Shown one piece after another: positions 17,601-24,445 of a stretch of DNA of 33,661 nucleotides. Source of the stretch: DAOVQB01 sp023128935. GTDB lineage: Bacteria > Eisenbacteria > RBG-16-71-46 > CAIMUX01 > WJJG01. How positions within the stretch are numbered: position 1 is the stretch's first letter; each line of letters opens with the position of its first letter. The stretch is from positions 1 to 33,661 of the forward strand of contig DAOVQB010000025.1 in the NCBI GenBank assembly GCA_030628905.1, read 5' to 3'. The position numbers and the translations under genes were made by a program. Under the pieces are notes generated by a model, which was not told the origin of the DNA, did not search any database, and worked only from the letters and a program-made list of their open reading frames with translations.

Positions 17601-17647
17601 TCGACAATTCGCAACCTTCTTCCTCGGAGATGCCCGCTTCGGCATAG
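14615..17647 (+). CDS. cheA: Chemotaxis histidine kinase CheA with second CheW domain and C-terminal receiver
   Basis: A cytoplasmic kinase that autophosphorylates on a His in its P1 domain and passes phosphate to response regulators. The start ATG 14615 is preceded by ggagga 6 nt away; the earlier ATG at 14438 lies upstream of the promoter. In the 1,010-residue product: P1/Hpt with His50 (MHSIKGG, 1-110); a Ser/Glu/Ala-rich linker (125-225) with no P2 domain; P3 dimerisation (226-390) with an insertion; P4 ATPase with the N-box HLVRNCADHG (about 403-412), DDGRG and GRGVGMDVV; P5/CheW (531-691); a second CheW-like domain (718-851); and a receiver (868-986) with acidic pair Glu876/Asp877, phosphoacceptor Asp920 and Lys972. 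The receiver may act as a phosphate sink. It is the first gene of the che operon and its 3' end overlaps cheW by 52 nt. Confidence 0.96.
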   Translation: MPYEDEDLLEELVTESNEHLTAIEPDLLALEKEGDQVSSDLVNRVFRAMHSIKGGFSFFGLSHIVDLSHSMESVLMLIRDGEISVTSEITDALLGGVDKLRSLLKDVSASESTSIQEELDPLTAILQVKTEGGVASKAASGPQSATVGGSPEPGDSQEEAEAVAEQLSQSTEGTRSPEAEKTTIPAVSSEKTLVETASSSAEPVANNTPPPTTARRDKHAEGSESIRVKVGLLDNLMNLAGELVLGRNQIKIAISRRFSDAAAAGSALKHIETELSRAQASILALVESRNGADSTAGNKAQQAGIIREFTEIKNALQQIMSMRLIEIPGMSTVMQDINLVTSELQNGIMNTRMQPVGTVFAKFPRIMRDLSKKMGKEIELELIGQDVELDKSIIEALGDPLTHLVRNCADHGIESTDERDRLGKPRQGKVRLRAYHEGGQVNIDITDDGRGINVERIKNKALERGILTEDASKRMTDREAVYLIFAPGFSMAEQISDISGRGVGMDVVKTNIENLGGTVEIESVCGEGTRINLRLPLTLAIIPSLIVGAGGRRYAIPQVNLEELVIVHRQDKDKRIEEIQGNMVLRLRGKLLALITLTDLLNIQSEELIAVPGMRDDDPSPESDSGATSAQKILILKVGTNCYGLIVEELFDSEEIVVKPLSCYLKECKHYAGSTIMGDGRVAMILDVAGIADTAQLKFSDISDEKTQTARKQREIDVEMQPLLLFRNGTSELFALSLALIGRIEKVRASDIEHVGTKEYVKYDHSSMRIIHLHDILPITPREEEPDHFYIIVPKVVKHPMGIVATKVEDILHTDAEIDQINISGQGILGSAVLGGQLTVFLDIYGLFEAVAPEEYGIDRDSPIEALRGLRVLIAEDTSFFRSVESEYLRSLGCIVDTAVDGMEAWGKLSDGTYDALVTDIEMPKMDGFELIERVRASSQLKNLPVIGVTALRSDDVHCRAIDAGVDAMETKLDKGRMLEALANAIQKRSKKQKWIDNSQPSSSEMPASA

Positions 17648-18075
17648 ACATTCTGATGGTTCGAGAGATCAACCGGCACCTTGATATTACGCCGGTTGAT
17701 CGAGCGCCGGAATTTCTGCGCGGTCTGCTGAATCTGCGGGGCCAGATCGTCACTGTAATCGACTTAGGCATACGTCTCGGCATCGGACCAAGAGTGATCG
17801 GACGGGCCTCCGCATGTCTGGTTCTCAAGACCTCATCGGATCTGGCGAAACACCAGGAAGCCGGCTTGCTGGAGGACGACACTGCAGATGATGTGATCGG
17901 TCTCCTTATTGATCGCGTGGGGGACATGGTCAGCATTGACGAGAGAGAAATTGAGCCGGCACCAGCCAACGTCGGAGCTGTTGACGGCAAATATCTGAGC
18001 GGCGTCGTTAAGCTGGATGATGGTCTCATGGCCGCCTTGCGCGCAAAGGAAGTGCTTGGGCTCGGGGCTGCATAG
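17596..18075 (+). CDS. cheW: Chemotaxis coupling protein CheW
   Basis: A small adaptor linking receptors to CheA in the chemosensory array. The 159-residue product is a single CheW domain: FATFFLGDARFGIDILMVREI at the N-terminus, RGLLNLRGQIVTVIDLGIRLG (about 43-63) as the family signature, and a C-terminal GVVKLDDGLM strand. It begins inside the cheA reading frame, 52 nt before the cheA stop, in a different frame. The start is supported because the domain needs residues from its first codons and aaaggag lies about 12 nt upstream (17577-17583). Translational coupling with cheA is likely. Confidence 0.94.
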   Translation: MDRQFATFFLGDARFGIDILMVREINRHLDITPVDRAPEFLRGLLNLRGQIVTVIDLGIRLGIGPRVIGRASACLVLKTSSDLAKHQEAGLLEDDTADDVIGLLIDRVGDMVSIDEREIEPAPANVGAVDGKYLSGVVKLDDGLMAALRAKEVLGLGAA

Positions 18076-18105
18076 CTTACTAATCTCATGGGAGTGAATA
18101 GGTAA

Positions 18106-19194
18106 ATGCCCATTGGCATCCTGATTGTGGATGACTCCGCAATCTACCGGAAGATCCTCTCAGATGTCGCCGCATCGTTGCCAAGAGTCGGTGCGGTGAA
18201 GGCAGTGTCATCCGGCAGGCTGGCACTCACAGAACTATCGCAAAATCATTACGCCCTCGTCCTCCTAGATCACCAAATGCCCGAAATGGACGGCCTCGAG
18301 ACCCTCACGCGGATCCGGCAGGATTCCCATGATGTAGCGGTAGTGATGGTCAGCGCAGCGACGGACAAGGGATCCGTGACAGCCATCAAAGCCTTGAATC
18401 TCGGCGCGTTGGAAGTAATCGCTAAACCACAAGGGAAGAATGCCCAGGAAAACTTCAAACAACTGCAGAAAGAGTTGTCTCCCGTGATAGAGATGGTAGA
18501 AGATCTTCAGGACCGCGGAGTTGGGAGAGCTCCAGCTGCAGCTTTCCGGGCGCCCACCTCACAAAGGCTCACACGTGCGTCGGTGCATACACATATTCGC
18601 CCTGCCGGGTTCGCGATACTGGCAATTGGATCCTCAACTGGCGGCCCCCAAGCCCTCTCGCACATAATCCCGCGCCTGCCAGAAGACTTCCCGCTTCCGG
18701 TTGCCATTGTCCAGCACATGCCCCCAATCTTCACCAATGCCCTTGCAAAAGACCTCGATCGGAAATCCAGCCTGCACGTCAAGGAAGCCGTTAGTGGCGA
18801 TCGTGTTGTCCCAGGCACGGTTCTCATTGCACCAGGCGGTATACACATTGTGATCCGGAATGGAACCAACGGAAATCAAATCACCCGGTTCGATAATGGA
18901 CCTCCGGAAAACAGTTGCAAGCCTTCTGTGGATGTTCTATTCCGATCTATTGCGATTGCGTACAGATCAAAGAACGTACTATCAGTCATTCTGACCGGCA
19001 TGGGTGCCGATGGTATGAGGGGTGTGCAGCAGCTCAAGGAAAACAACTGCTACTGCATCACACAAGCGGCAAATACCTGTGTTGTCTATGGTATGCCTCA
19101 GGCCGTTGATAAAGCAGCGCTGTCCGATGAGTCCCTCACCTTAGAAAACCTGGCCGCCCGTATCATCAGGCTCGCTGGAAGAGGAGGGAGATAA
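18106..19194 (+). CDS. cheB: Chemotaxis protein-glutamate methylesterase/response regulator CheB
   Basis: Removes methyl groups from receptor glutamates (and can deamidate glutamines) when phosphorylated by CheA, giving adaptation. The 362-residue protein has an N-terminal receiver (1-125) with acidic pair Asp9/Asp10, phosphoacceptor Asp55 (LLDHQMP) and Lys108, a linker, then the methylesterase domain (about 168-358). The catalytic triad is visible: Ser177 in GSSTGGPQAL, His204 in VQHMPP and Asp302 in LTGMGADG. Length and order are typical. It lies 30 bp after cheW and its TAA shares an A with the next gene's ATG (TAATG). A receptor substrate is required but none is encoded in the window. Confidence 0.96.
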   Translation: MPIGILIVDDSAIYRKILSDVAASLPRVGAVKAVSSGRLALTELSQNHYALVLLDHQMPEMDGLETLTRIRQDSHDVAVVMVSAATDKGSVTAIKALNLGALEVIAKPQGKNAQENFKQLQKELSPVIEMVEDLQDRGVGRAPAAAFRAPTSQRLTRASVHTHIRPAGFAILAIGSSTGGPQALSHIIPRLPEDFPLPVAIVQHMPPIFTNALAKDLDRKSSLHVKEAVSGDRVVPGTVLIAPGGIHIVIRNGTNGNQITRFDNGPPENSCKPSVDVLFRSIAIAYRSKNVLSVILTGMGADGMRGVQQLKENNCYCITQAANTCVVYGMPQAVDKAALSDESLTLENLAARIIRLAGRGGR

Positions 19195-19763
19195 TGAAAA
19201 TCCTCTGTGTCGACGACGACCCGGTCGCCAGGGTGATCTATACAAAAGGACTTGGCAAGGCCTTGCCAAATGATGAGATTATGGAGGCCGACTCAGGGGA
19301 GTCGGCATCTCGCATTCTCGAAGAGCGTTACTTTGATGTTGTTATCACGGACCTCTCCATGCCTGGCCTCTCGGGAATCGACGTGCTGCGGATTGCCAAA
19401 GAGGAGAATATATGCACGGAGGTCATTGTCCTGACGGGCAAGGCCTCGGTCACATCAGCCGTCGAGGCCATGCGAAGTGGCGCCCGGGACTATATCGAGA
19501 AGCCGATTAACATCCCTTTACTCTGCGAGAAGATCGAGAATATCAGGGACTATTACAGGCGAGGACGGGAAGCCGAAGATCTGCGCACCGCAAAGGAAGC
19601 ATACGAAGAACAGGCGTGCCATGATATCCACCTGCTCGAACTGAGATTGCATAGGATAGAATCCATTATTAGCGGCGCCTTAGAGGTGCTACGGCGAAAG
19701 AACGGCGCCTCGGAATCGGAGCGTTTGGCCCAGGTCGCCGAGATCCTTGAATCCATGTCTTAG
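19194..19763 (+). CDS. Response regulator with receiver and C-terminal coiled-coil
   Basis: Residues 1-120 form a complete CheY-like receiver: acidic cluster Asp7-Asp9, phosphoacceptor Asp53 (VITDLSMPG), switch Thr81 (VLTGKA) and Lys103 (IEKPI). Residues 121-189 are charged and heptad-like, with no DNA-binding helix-turn-helix, GGDEF, EAL or HD-GYP motif. They probably form a dimerising or partner-binding helix. It overlaps the cheB stop codon and sits in the middle of the che operon, so it is likely a direct phosphorylation target of CheA. Its output partner cannot be told from the sequence. Confidence 0.85.
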   Translation: MKILCVDDDPVARVIYTKGLGKALPNDEIMEADSGESASRILEERYFDVVITDLSMPGLSGIDVLRIAKEENICTEVIVLTGKASVTSAVEAMRSGARDYIEKPINIPLLCEKIENIRDYYRRGREAEDLRTAKEAYEEQACHDIHLLELRLHRIESIISGALEVLRRKNGASESERLAQVAEILESMS

Positions 19764-19778
19764 GAGTACATAACCATA

Positions 19779-20627
19779 GTGGCCGCTATTAAGCTCACAC
19801 CTGATGAGTTCCACCTACTCCGGGACGCCATTGAGGAAGTCAGCGCGATTCGCGTAGGGAGCGGGAAAACCTACCTGATTGAGAGCCGGCTTTCCAGCCT
19901 TCTGAAGGAGTATGACTGTGCCTCCTACCAGGATCTGTACTACAAACTGAAGAACTCCCCGAATTCCGGACTGCGCGCCAAGGTGATCGATGCCATGTCG
20001 ACCCAGGAAACACTGTGGTTCCGCGACACTCATCCGTACAAGATCTTTGGAGAAAAACTCCTCCCGGAATACGCCAATGATGTTCAGGAAAGAAAGCGCA
20101 GCAAGATCAGAATATGGTCAGCTGCGTCATCGACGGGCCAGGAACCATACTCTCTCGCCATGGTCATCCTGGATAAATTGAAGACCGACAGCACTCTCAA
20201 GCCGTATATGTTCGAGATCCTGGCAACGGACATCGCGTCATCCGCCATTGATGTTGCAAAGGGAGGGCTTTATGACAGAATGGCGATGGGTCGCGGCCTA
20301 CCGGCGAGTTACAGGTCCCAGCATTTTACTGATGATGGGCGATACGCGCGCATATCTGACGAGGTCAGGAAATTCGTTACATTCAAACAGTTCAACCTCA
20401 TGGATAGCTTCGCATCCATCGGCAAATATGATCTAGTCTTGTGCCGCAATGTCGCTATCTACTTCTCCGATGAATTCAAACGCGAGCTATACCGGAAGAT
20501 CACGAAAGTACTTCTGCCCGGTGGACATCTGATCCTGGGCGCATCGGAGTCAATCAGTGCGCACAGCTCTGATTATAACCTCTTGGACTATAATAGAGGT
20601 CTCTACTACCGCGTAAAGAGCGCTTAA
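19779..20627 (+). CDS. cheR: Chemotaxis protein methyltransferase CheR
   Basis: Transfers methyl groups from S-adenosylmethionine to glutamates of chemoreceptors. The 282-residue protein has the N-terminal helical domain (about 1-85, containing STQETLWFRD) and the Rossmann methyltransferase domain. The latter shows IWSAASSTGQEPYSLAM (112-128, AdoMet binding), LATDIASSAIDVAKGGLY and DLVLCRNVAIYFS (218-230). The start is GTG 19779 with aggag 12 nt upstream (19762-19766). No C-terminal tetratricopeptide extension or NWETF-binding insertion could be judged. It lies 15 bp after the response-regulator gene in the same operon and pairs functionally with cheB. Confidence 0.95.
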   Translation: MAAIKLTPDEFHLLRDAIEEVSAIRVGSGKTYLIESRLSSLLKEYDCASYQDLYYKLKNSPNSGLRAKVIDAMSTQETLWFRDTHPYKIFGEKLLPEYANDVQERKRSKIRIWSAASSTGQEPYSLAMVILDKLKTDSTLKPYMFEILATDIASSAIDVAKGGLYDRMAMGRGLPASYRSQHFTDDGRYARISDEVRKFVTFKQFNLMDSFASIGKYDLVLCRNVAIYFSDEFKRELYRKITKVLLPGGHLILGASESISAHSSDYNLLDYNRGLYYRVKSA

Positions 20628-20644
20628 TATGGAGGAGATGGGCC

Positions 20645-21022
20645 ATGGCGCGGATTCTTATTGTTGACGATTCGGGGTTCCAGCGCAAGCGGATGTGTCG
20701 AGTACTAAATCGGGCGGGCTATGACACCCAGGAAGCCTCTGATGGACAAAAGGCACTCGAGGCGATAGAGGAGTGCGTGCCTGACTTCATTGTTACCGAC
20801 CTGAACATGCCGAACATGACAGGCATGGAGCTATTGGCGAAAGCGCAGGAGAGGGACGTTGACATTCCGATAATCGTGCTCACTTCCGACGTCCAGGACA
20901 CCACCCGCGAAGAGTGCATCGAGCGAGGGGCAGCGGAAGTCATGAACAAGCCCTATAACGAGGATCGCCTGCTACTGGCCATTGAGACATACCTTGGCCC
21001 TCAGGAGGATGTGGCGCCATGA
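20645..21022 (+). CDS. CheY-like single-domain response regulator
   Basis: A 125-residue protein consisting only of a receiver domain, with acidic pair Asp8/Asp9, phosphoacceptor Asp52 (IVTDLNMPN), switch Thr80 and Lys102 (MNKPY). Its position after cheR and directly before cheC suggests it is the diffusible output of CheA, the role of CheY at the flagellar switch in classical chemotaxis. A strong ggaggag (20631-20637) stands 7 nt before ATG 20645. Its last codons overlap cheC by ATGA. Whether it acts on a flagellar motor or another output is not shown by the sequence. Confidence 0.92.
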   Translation: MARILIVDDSGFQRKRMCRVLNRAGYDTQEASDGQKALEAIEECVPDFIVTDLNMPNMTGMELLAKAQERDVDIPIIVLTSDVQDTTREECIERGAAEVMNKPYNEDRLLLAIETYLGPQEDVAP

Positions 21023-21648
21023 GTATCACTGCGGAGCACCGCGACATACTTGCTGAACTCATCAATGTGGGACTAGGCCATGCCGCGGGACAGCTCAACG
21101 ACATGTTTGGCCTTCCGGTGGCTCTGGAAATCCCCTCCGTCGATCTGCTGCTGCCCAATGAAGTCGAGGAAACGCTCAGGGAGAAGTTCGGGGCGCGCGT
21201 CTCCGCCGTAAGCCTCGATTTCAGCGGAAGCTTGGTGGGCACCGCCTCACTAGTCCTCCCCACCGAGAGTGCCTTAAGGCTCATCTCAGCACTTGACGAG
21301 GAGGACATGGACGCCGTGAACTCCGAGCCGATGCCACAGAGAGGTCCTTCGGAGCCGGATGACACGCTTGAGGAAGTGGGCAATATCCTTATCAATAGTG
21401 TTCTGGGCGCGGTCGCCAACGGCCTTGGTCAGCATCTCGTATTCTCCGTCCCCGAGACCGTGGAAGACCCCATGGGTAGGATTGCGATCGCAGACAACAG
21501 CACCAGTGAGGACAGCCGAATCCTCTTCGCCCAGACTGGGTTTTCCATCAAGCATCTTCTCGTCTCGGGATCGATCACGCTGCTATTCCAGATAGGATCG
21601 GTGGATGCGCTTCTAGAAGCCATCGACAACATCGATCTCGATACCTGA
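21019..21648 (+). CDS. cheC: CheC-family CheY-P phosphatase
   Basis: CheC/CheX/FliY-type phosphatases dephosphorylate CheY-P. The 209-residue product has two complete active-site signatures D-x3-E-x2-N-x22-P. Site 1 has Asp9, Glu13, Asn16 and Pro39; site 2 has Asp115, Glu119, Asn122 and Pro145. Both are intact, as in two-site CheC. The start overlaps the cheY-like stop (ATGA), implying coupled synthesis of regulator and phosphatase. CheC often works with the deamidase CheD, but no cheD is present here. It is the last gene before the terminator at 21687, and the pairing with an archetypal cheY supports a true chemotaxis function. Confidence 0.93.
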   Translation: MSITAEHRDILAELINVGLGHAAGQLNDMFGLPVALEIPSVDLLLPNEVEETLREKFGARVSAVSLDFSGSLVGTASLVLPTESALRLISALDEEDMDAVNSEPMPQRGPSEPDDTLEEVGNILINSVLGAVANGLGQHLVFSVPETVEDPMGRIAIADNSTSEDSRILFAQTGFSIKHLLVSGSITLLFQIGSVDALLEAIDNIDLDT

Positions 21649-21686
21649 GTTTCCCGCGGATTGTCCTGTCGTCCCCCGCGATGTTT

Positions 21687-21718
21687 CCATCTACAGTAGT
21701 ATTGTAGGTTGGTTTTTT
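21687..21718 (+). terminator. Rho-independent terminator of the che operon
   Basis: CTACA (21691-21695) pairs with TGTAG (21703-21707) around a 7-nt loop. The stem is extended by CCA (21687-21689) with TGG (21710-21712) across a small bulge, and TTTTTT (21713-21718) follows immediately. It lies 39 bp after the cheC stop. Confidence 0.75.
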
Positions 21719-21727
21719 CCCTTGGCG

Positions 21728-21828
21728 ATGCGCCTCGAGTGCACTAACGTGACGGCTATGCCAACTTCCGGCAAGGATCCAATGCCATGACGCACAGACC
21801 AACTCCCGGCGAGGATGCAATGCCATGA
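21728..21828 (+). promoter_or_regulatory. Two ATGA-linked upstream mini-ORFs leading into the aminotransferase
   Basis: A 20-codon ORF (ATG 21728, stop 21788-21790) overlaps by ATGA the start of a 13-codon ORF (ATG 21787, stop 21826-21828). That in turn overlaps by ATGA the aminotransferase start at 21825. The second and third starts each have a purine-rich site (aagga 21773, gagga 21811) 9 nt upstream because the region is duplicated. Expression of the peptides is not shown; a coupling or attenuation role is inferred. Confidence 0.35.
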
Positions 21829-21836
21829 CGCACAGA
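21761..21836. repeat. 38-bp tandem duplication of the aminotransferase start region
   Basis: 21761-21798 and 21799-21836 are near-identical 38-bp units (ccaactyccggcragga...atgccatgacgcacaga). Each carries a Shine-Dalgarno-like site and ATGACGCACAGA. Because 38 is not a multiple of three, only the second ATG is in frame with the aminotransferase. Confidence 0.92.
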
Positions 21837-23009
21837 CCCGGAAACGGCAAGGTAAGCAAGGTGGCGACCCAGATGCCGCCCTTCCTAGTGATGGATGTAT
21901 TGGATCGAGCCAAGGACCTGGAGCGCGAAGGCCGGTCCATCATCCACATGGAGGTTGGCGAACCCGACTTCGACACACCCAGTGTTGTCCGGGAGGCCGG
22001 CATCCGGGCGATACGGGACGGACGAACGCATTATACGCACTCCCTGGGACACGTCGAGTTGCGAGAAACCATTGCGGCCTGGATGCACCGCCAATACTAC
22101 ATCGATGTCTCCCCAGAACGAGTAATCATCACTATTGGCAGCTCCGGAGCGATGGTGCTTGTCTACACGGCAATGCTCGATCCAGGGGACCGTGTACTCA
22201 TGACGGATCCCCATTACGCCTGCTATCCGAATTTCGTCCGCATTTGCCACGCCGAGTCTGTTCGCCTTCCGGTGCGCGAGCAGGACGGATTCCAATACGA
22301 CCCCCAGATGGTTGGGGAGCAGCTTGCGAGCGGTGTACGTGCGCTCCTGCTCAACTCGCCAGCCAATCCCACGGGAATCGTGACTTCACCCCAGCGGCTC
22401 CGCGAGCTAGCTGAAATCGTTGCCGGCCGATCCCAGATTGTCTCGGACGAGATCTACCACGGATTGACCTACGGCGAGAAGGCCCATTCCATTCTCGAGT
22501 TCGATCCGCACGCGGTCGTGATCAGTGGTTTCTCCAAGCTCTTTGCCATGACTGGGTGGCGGCTCGGCTACGCAATCGTCCCAGAGTATCTACTGCGGCC
22601 TATACAGAAGCTCCAGCAGAACCTCTTCGTTTCGCCACCTGACTTCCCTCAGTTGGCCGCGATAGCAGCACTCACAGAGGCTGACGACGACATAGAGAGG
22701 ATGCGTGCATGCTATGATGAGCGGCGTAGACTAGTGCTTCGCAAGCTGGACGAAATGGGGCTCAAGGTCCTCGTTGAACCGACGGGGGCATTCTACGTTT
22801 TCTTTAATGTTAGCCACTACACCAAGGATGTACATGCTTTCGCCTTCGAGTTGCTTGAGAAGGCGGGCGTGGCCATGACTCCTGGAGTTGATTTCGGGCC
22901 TCATGGAGAGGGTTTTCTAAGACTCTCCTACGCCAATTCGACTGCGAACATTGAAGAGGGACTCAGCCGGCTTGCGCACTTCCTTTCCGAGCAACCGATT
23001 CTGGCATAG
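21825..23009 (+). CDS. Class I PLP-dependent aminotransferase
   Basis: A fold-type I aminotransferase that moves an amino group between an amino acid and a 2-oxo acid. The 394-residue product shows PPFLVMDVLDRAKDLEREG at the N-terminus, EVGEPDFDTP, the NSPANPTG motif (Asn181), SDEIY (Asp208, Tyr211) for PLP contacts, the Schiff-base Lys238 in SGFSKLFAMTGWRLGY, and the substrate-carboxylate Arg in FLRLSYAN near the end. The subfamily is aspartate/alanine/aromatic-like and the exact substrate is not predictable. The start ATG 21825 has gagga 9 nt upstream within the duplicated segment. It follows the che terminator and heads a probable operon with RidA and the cyclodeaminase-like gene, 31 bp and 449 bp downstream of its stop. 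Confidence 0.93.
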   Translation: MTHRPGNGKVSKVATQMPPFLVMDVLDRAKDLEREGRSIIHMEVGEPDFDTPSVVREAGIRAIRDGRTHYTHSLGHVELRETIAAWMHRQYYIDVSPERVIITIGSSGAMVLVYTAMLDPGDRVLMTDPHYACYPNFVRICHAESVRLPVREQDGFQYDPQMVGEQLASGVRALLLNSPANPTGIVTSPQRLRELAEIVAGRSQIVSDEIYHGLTYGEKAHSILEFDPHAVVISGFSKLFAMTGWRLGYAIVPEYLLRPIQKLQQNLFVSPPDFPQLAAIAALTEADDDIERMRACYDERRRLVLRKLDEMGLKVLVEPTGAFYVFFNVSHYTKDVHAFAFELLEKAGVAMTPGVDFGPHGEGFLRLSYANSTANIEEGLSRLAHFLSEQPILA

Positions 23010-23040
23010 CCCTTGGGTATAGGTGCCTTGGGAGGTCATC

Positions 23041-23424
23041 ATGTCGCGTCGCATAATTCACACAGACCAGGCACCCTCCGCCGTAGGACCCTACTCCCAG
23101 GGTACGGTTGCCGGAAGGTTCCTCTTCACGTCCATGCAGATCGCTCTCGACCCCGAATCTGGAGAGATAGTGGGATCGACAGCTCCGGAGCAGATGCGGC
23201 AGTGCCTGCAAAATATCGCTGCCATTGTCAGGGCTGCGGACGGCCAACTACCCCATGTCGTCAAGACAATGGTCTACCTAACCGATATGGCACAGTTCGC
23301 TGCCATCAACAAAGTCTACGCCGAGTTCTTCCCGGACGAGCCACCGCCCAGAGGTGTTGTAGAAGTACCGGCGCTTCCGAAGGGGGCACTGGTCGCAGTC
23401 GAGGCCATTGCACAGATCAAGTAA
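23041..23424 (+). CDS. ridA: RidA family enamine/imine deaminase
   Basis: RidA hydrolyses reactive 2-aminoacrylate-type enamines and imines released by PLP enzymes, protecting those enzymes from damage. The 127-residue protein has the family length and conserved residues: Tyr18 in GPYSQG, Arg104 in PPPRGVVEVPALPKGA and Glu121 near the C-terminus, with TMVYLTDM between. The start ATG 23041 is preceded by gggaggt; the ATG at 23023 would only add six residues. It lies between an aminotransferase and an ornithine cyclodeaminase/alanine dehydrogenase-family gene, which suits its role in clearing imine intermediates. It may act on a pathway-specific intermediate, as some Rid paralogues do. Confidence 0.94.
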   Translation: MSRRIIHTDQAPSAVGPYSQGTVAGRFLFTSMQIALDPESGEIVGSTAPEQMRQCLQNIAAIVRAADGQLPHVVKTMVYLTDMAQFAAINKVYAEFFPDEPPPRGVVEVPALPKGALVAVEAIAQIK

Positions 23425-23458
23425 AGATCGCTGCAGCGATCGCGGAAAGGAAAGACAC

Positions 23459-24445
23459 ATGACACTGCTACTCTCACGGAAGGACGTTGAATCGGTCCTG
23501 ACTATGGAGGATTGCCTCGCAGCTGTGGAAACAGCCTTTGGCGAACTTGCCCGCGGCAGGGCAGTCATGCCCCAAAGATCGGTAATCCGAATCGCAGAGC
23601 ACAAGGGCATCTTCCTGGGCATGCCGGCCTATATTGGCGGCGACATGAACGCCCTGGGCCTGAAGGTCGTCACTGTCTATCCGGACAACCCGTCAGAACA
23701 CAAGCTGCCTACCACCCTGGGCACTCTGATGCTCTGCGATCCTGCAACCGGAAAGGTCACCGCAATCATGGACGCCGGCTTCATGACTGCCATGCGAACA
23801 GGTGCGGCCGGCGGCGTTGCGACCAAGTATCTTTCCCGAGAGGATTCTAGGTCCTGCGCCGTTTTTGGCGCAGGTGTCCAGGCAAAGAAACAGCTTCAGG
23901 CAATTAGCATCGTCAGATCCCTAGAGAAGACCCACGTCATCGATGTCCTCCCAAGGGCCGCGGAAGACTTCGCCCAGGAGATGAGCAAGCAGCTAGGCAT
24001 CGAAATTACCGAAACCGATGACGCTGAAAGTGCCGTGCGGGAAGCGGACATTATCATTACTGCATCCAGCTCGCACGAGCCGGTATTCGATGGCACCTGG
24101 ATGAAGCCGGGGACGCATATCAATAACATAGGCTCCCACTCGCCGGACGCCCGTGAACTGGACACCACCACAGTCAAGCGATCGAAGTTCGTAGCAGACC
24201 TAAGGGAGGCAAACCTGGCCGAGGCTGGAGATATCCTAATCCCCATCAAGGAGGGCGCGGTAACGGAAGAGCACATCTACGCCAGCCTTGGTGAGATCAT
24301 CATTGGGCAGAAACCTGGCCGCGAGAGCCCTGACGAGATCACGCTTTTCAAGTCCTGCGGCCTCGCGATTCAGGATGTGTCCACAGCGCTGGCGGTTTAC
24401 AAACTCGCCCGGGAGAAGGGCGTGGGGACCGAGATCGACCTCTGA
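23459..24445 (+). CDS. Ornithine cyclodeaminase / mu-crystallin family oxidoreductase
   Basis: Members use NAD(P)(H) and include ornithine cyclodeaminase, alanine dehydrogenase, ketimine reductase and 2-pyrroline-carboxylate reductase. The 328-residue protein shows family landmarks: Arg40 (MPQR), Lys69 in LGLKVVTVYPDN, DAGFMTAMRTGAAGGVA (105-121), the Rossmann dinucleotide motif GAGVQAKKQL (137-146), ITASSSHEPVFDG, and NNIGSHSPDARELD with the catalytic Asp region. The start ATG 23459 has ggaaagga about 7 nt upstream; the ATG at 23408 falls inside ridA and lacks conservation. GSHSPDARELD is more like the alanine dehydrogenase/ketimine-reductase branch than classical ornithine cyclodeaminase. 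Together with RidA and the aminotransferase, a ketimine or imino-acid reaction is the best inference. Confidence 0.9.
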   Translation: MTLLLSRKDVESVLTMEDCLAAVETAFGELARGRAVMPQRSVIRIAEHKGIFLGMPAYIGGDMNALGLKVVTVYPDNPSEHKLPTTLGTLMLCDPATGKVTAIMDAGFMTAMRTGAAGGVATKYLSREDSRSCAVFGAGVQAKKQLQAISIVRSLEKTHVIDVLPRAAEDFAQEMSKQLGIEITETDDAESAVREADIIITASSSHEPVFDGTWMKPGTHINNIGSHSPDARELDTTTVKRSKFVADLREANLAEAGDILIPIKEGAVTEEHIYASLGEIIIGQKPGRESPDEITLFKSCGLAIQDVSTALAVYKLAREKGVGTEIDL

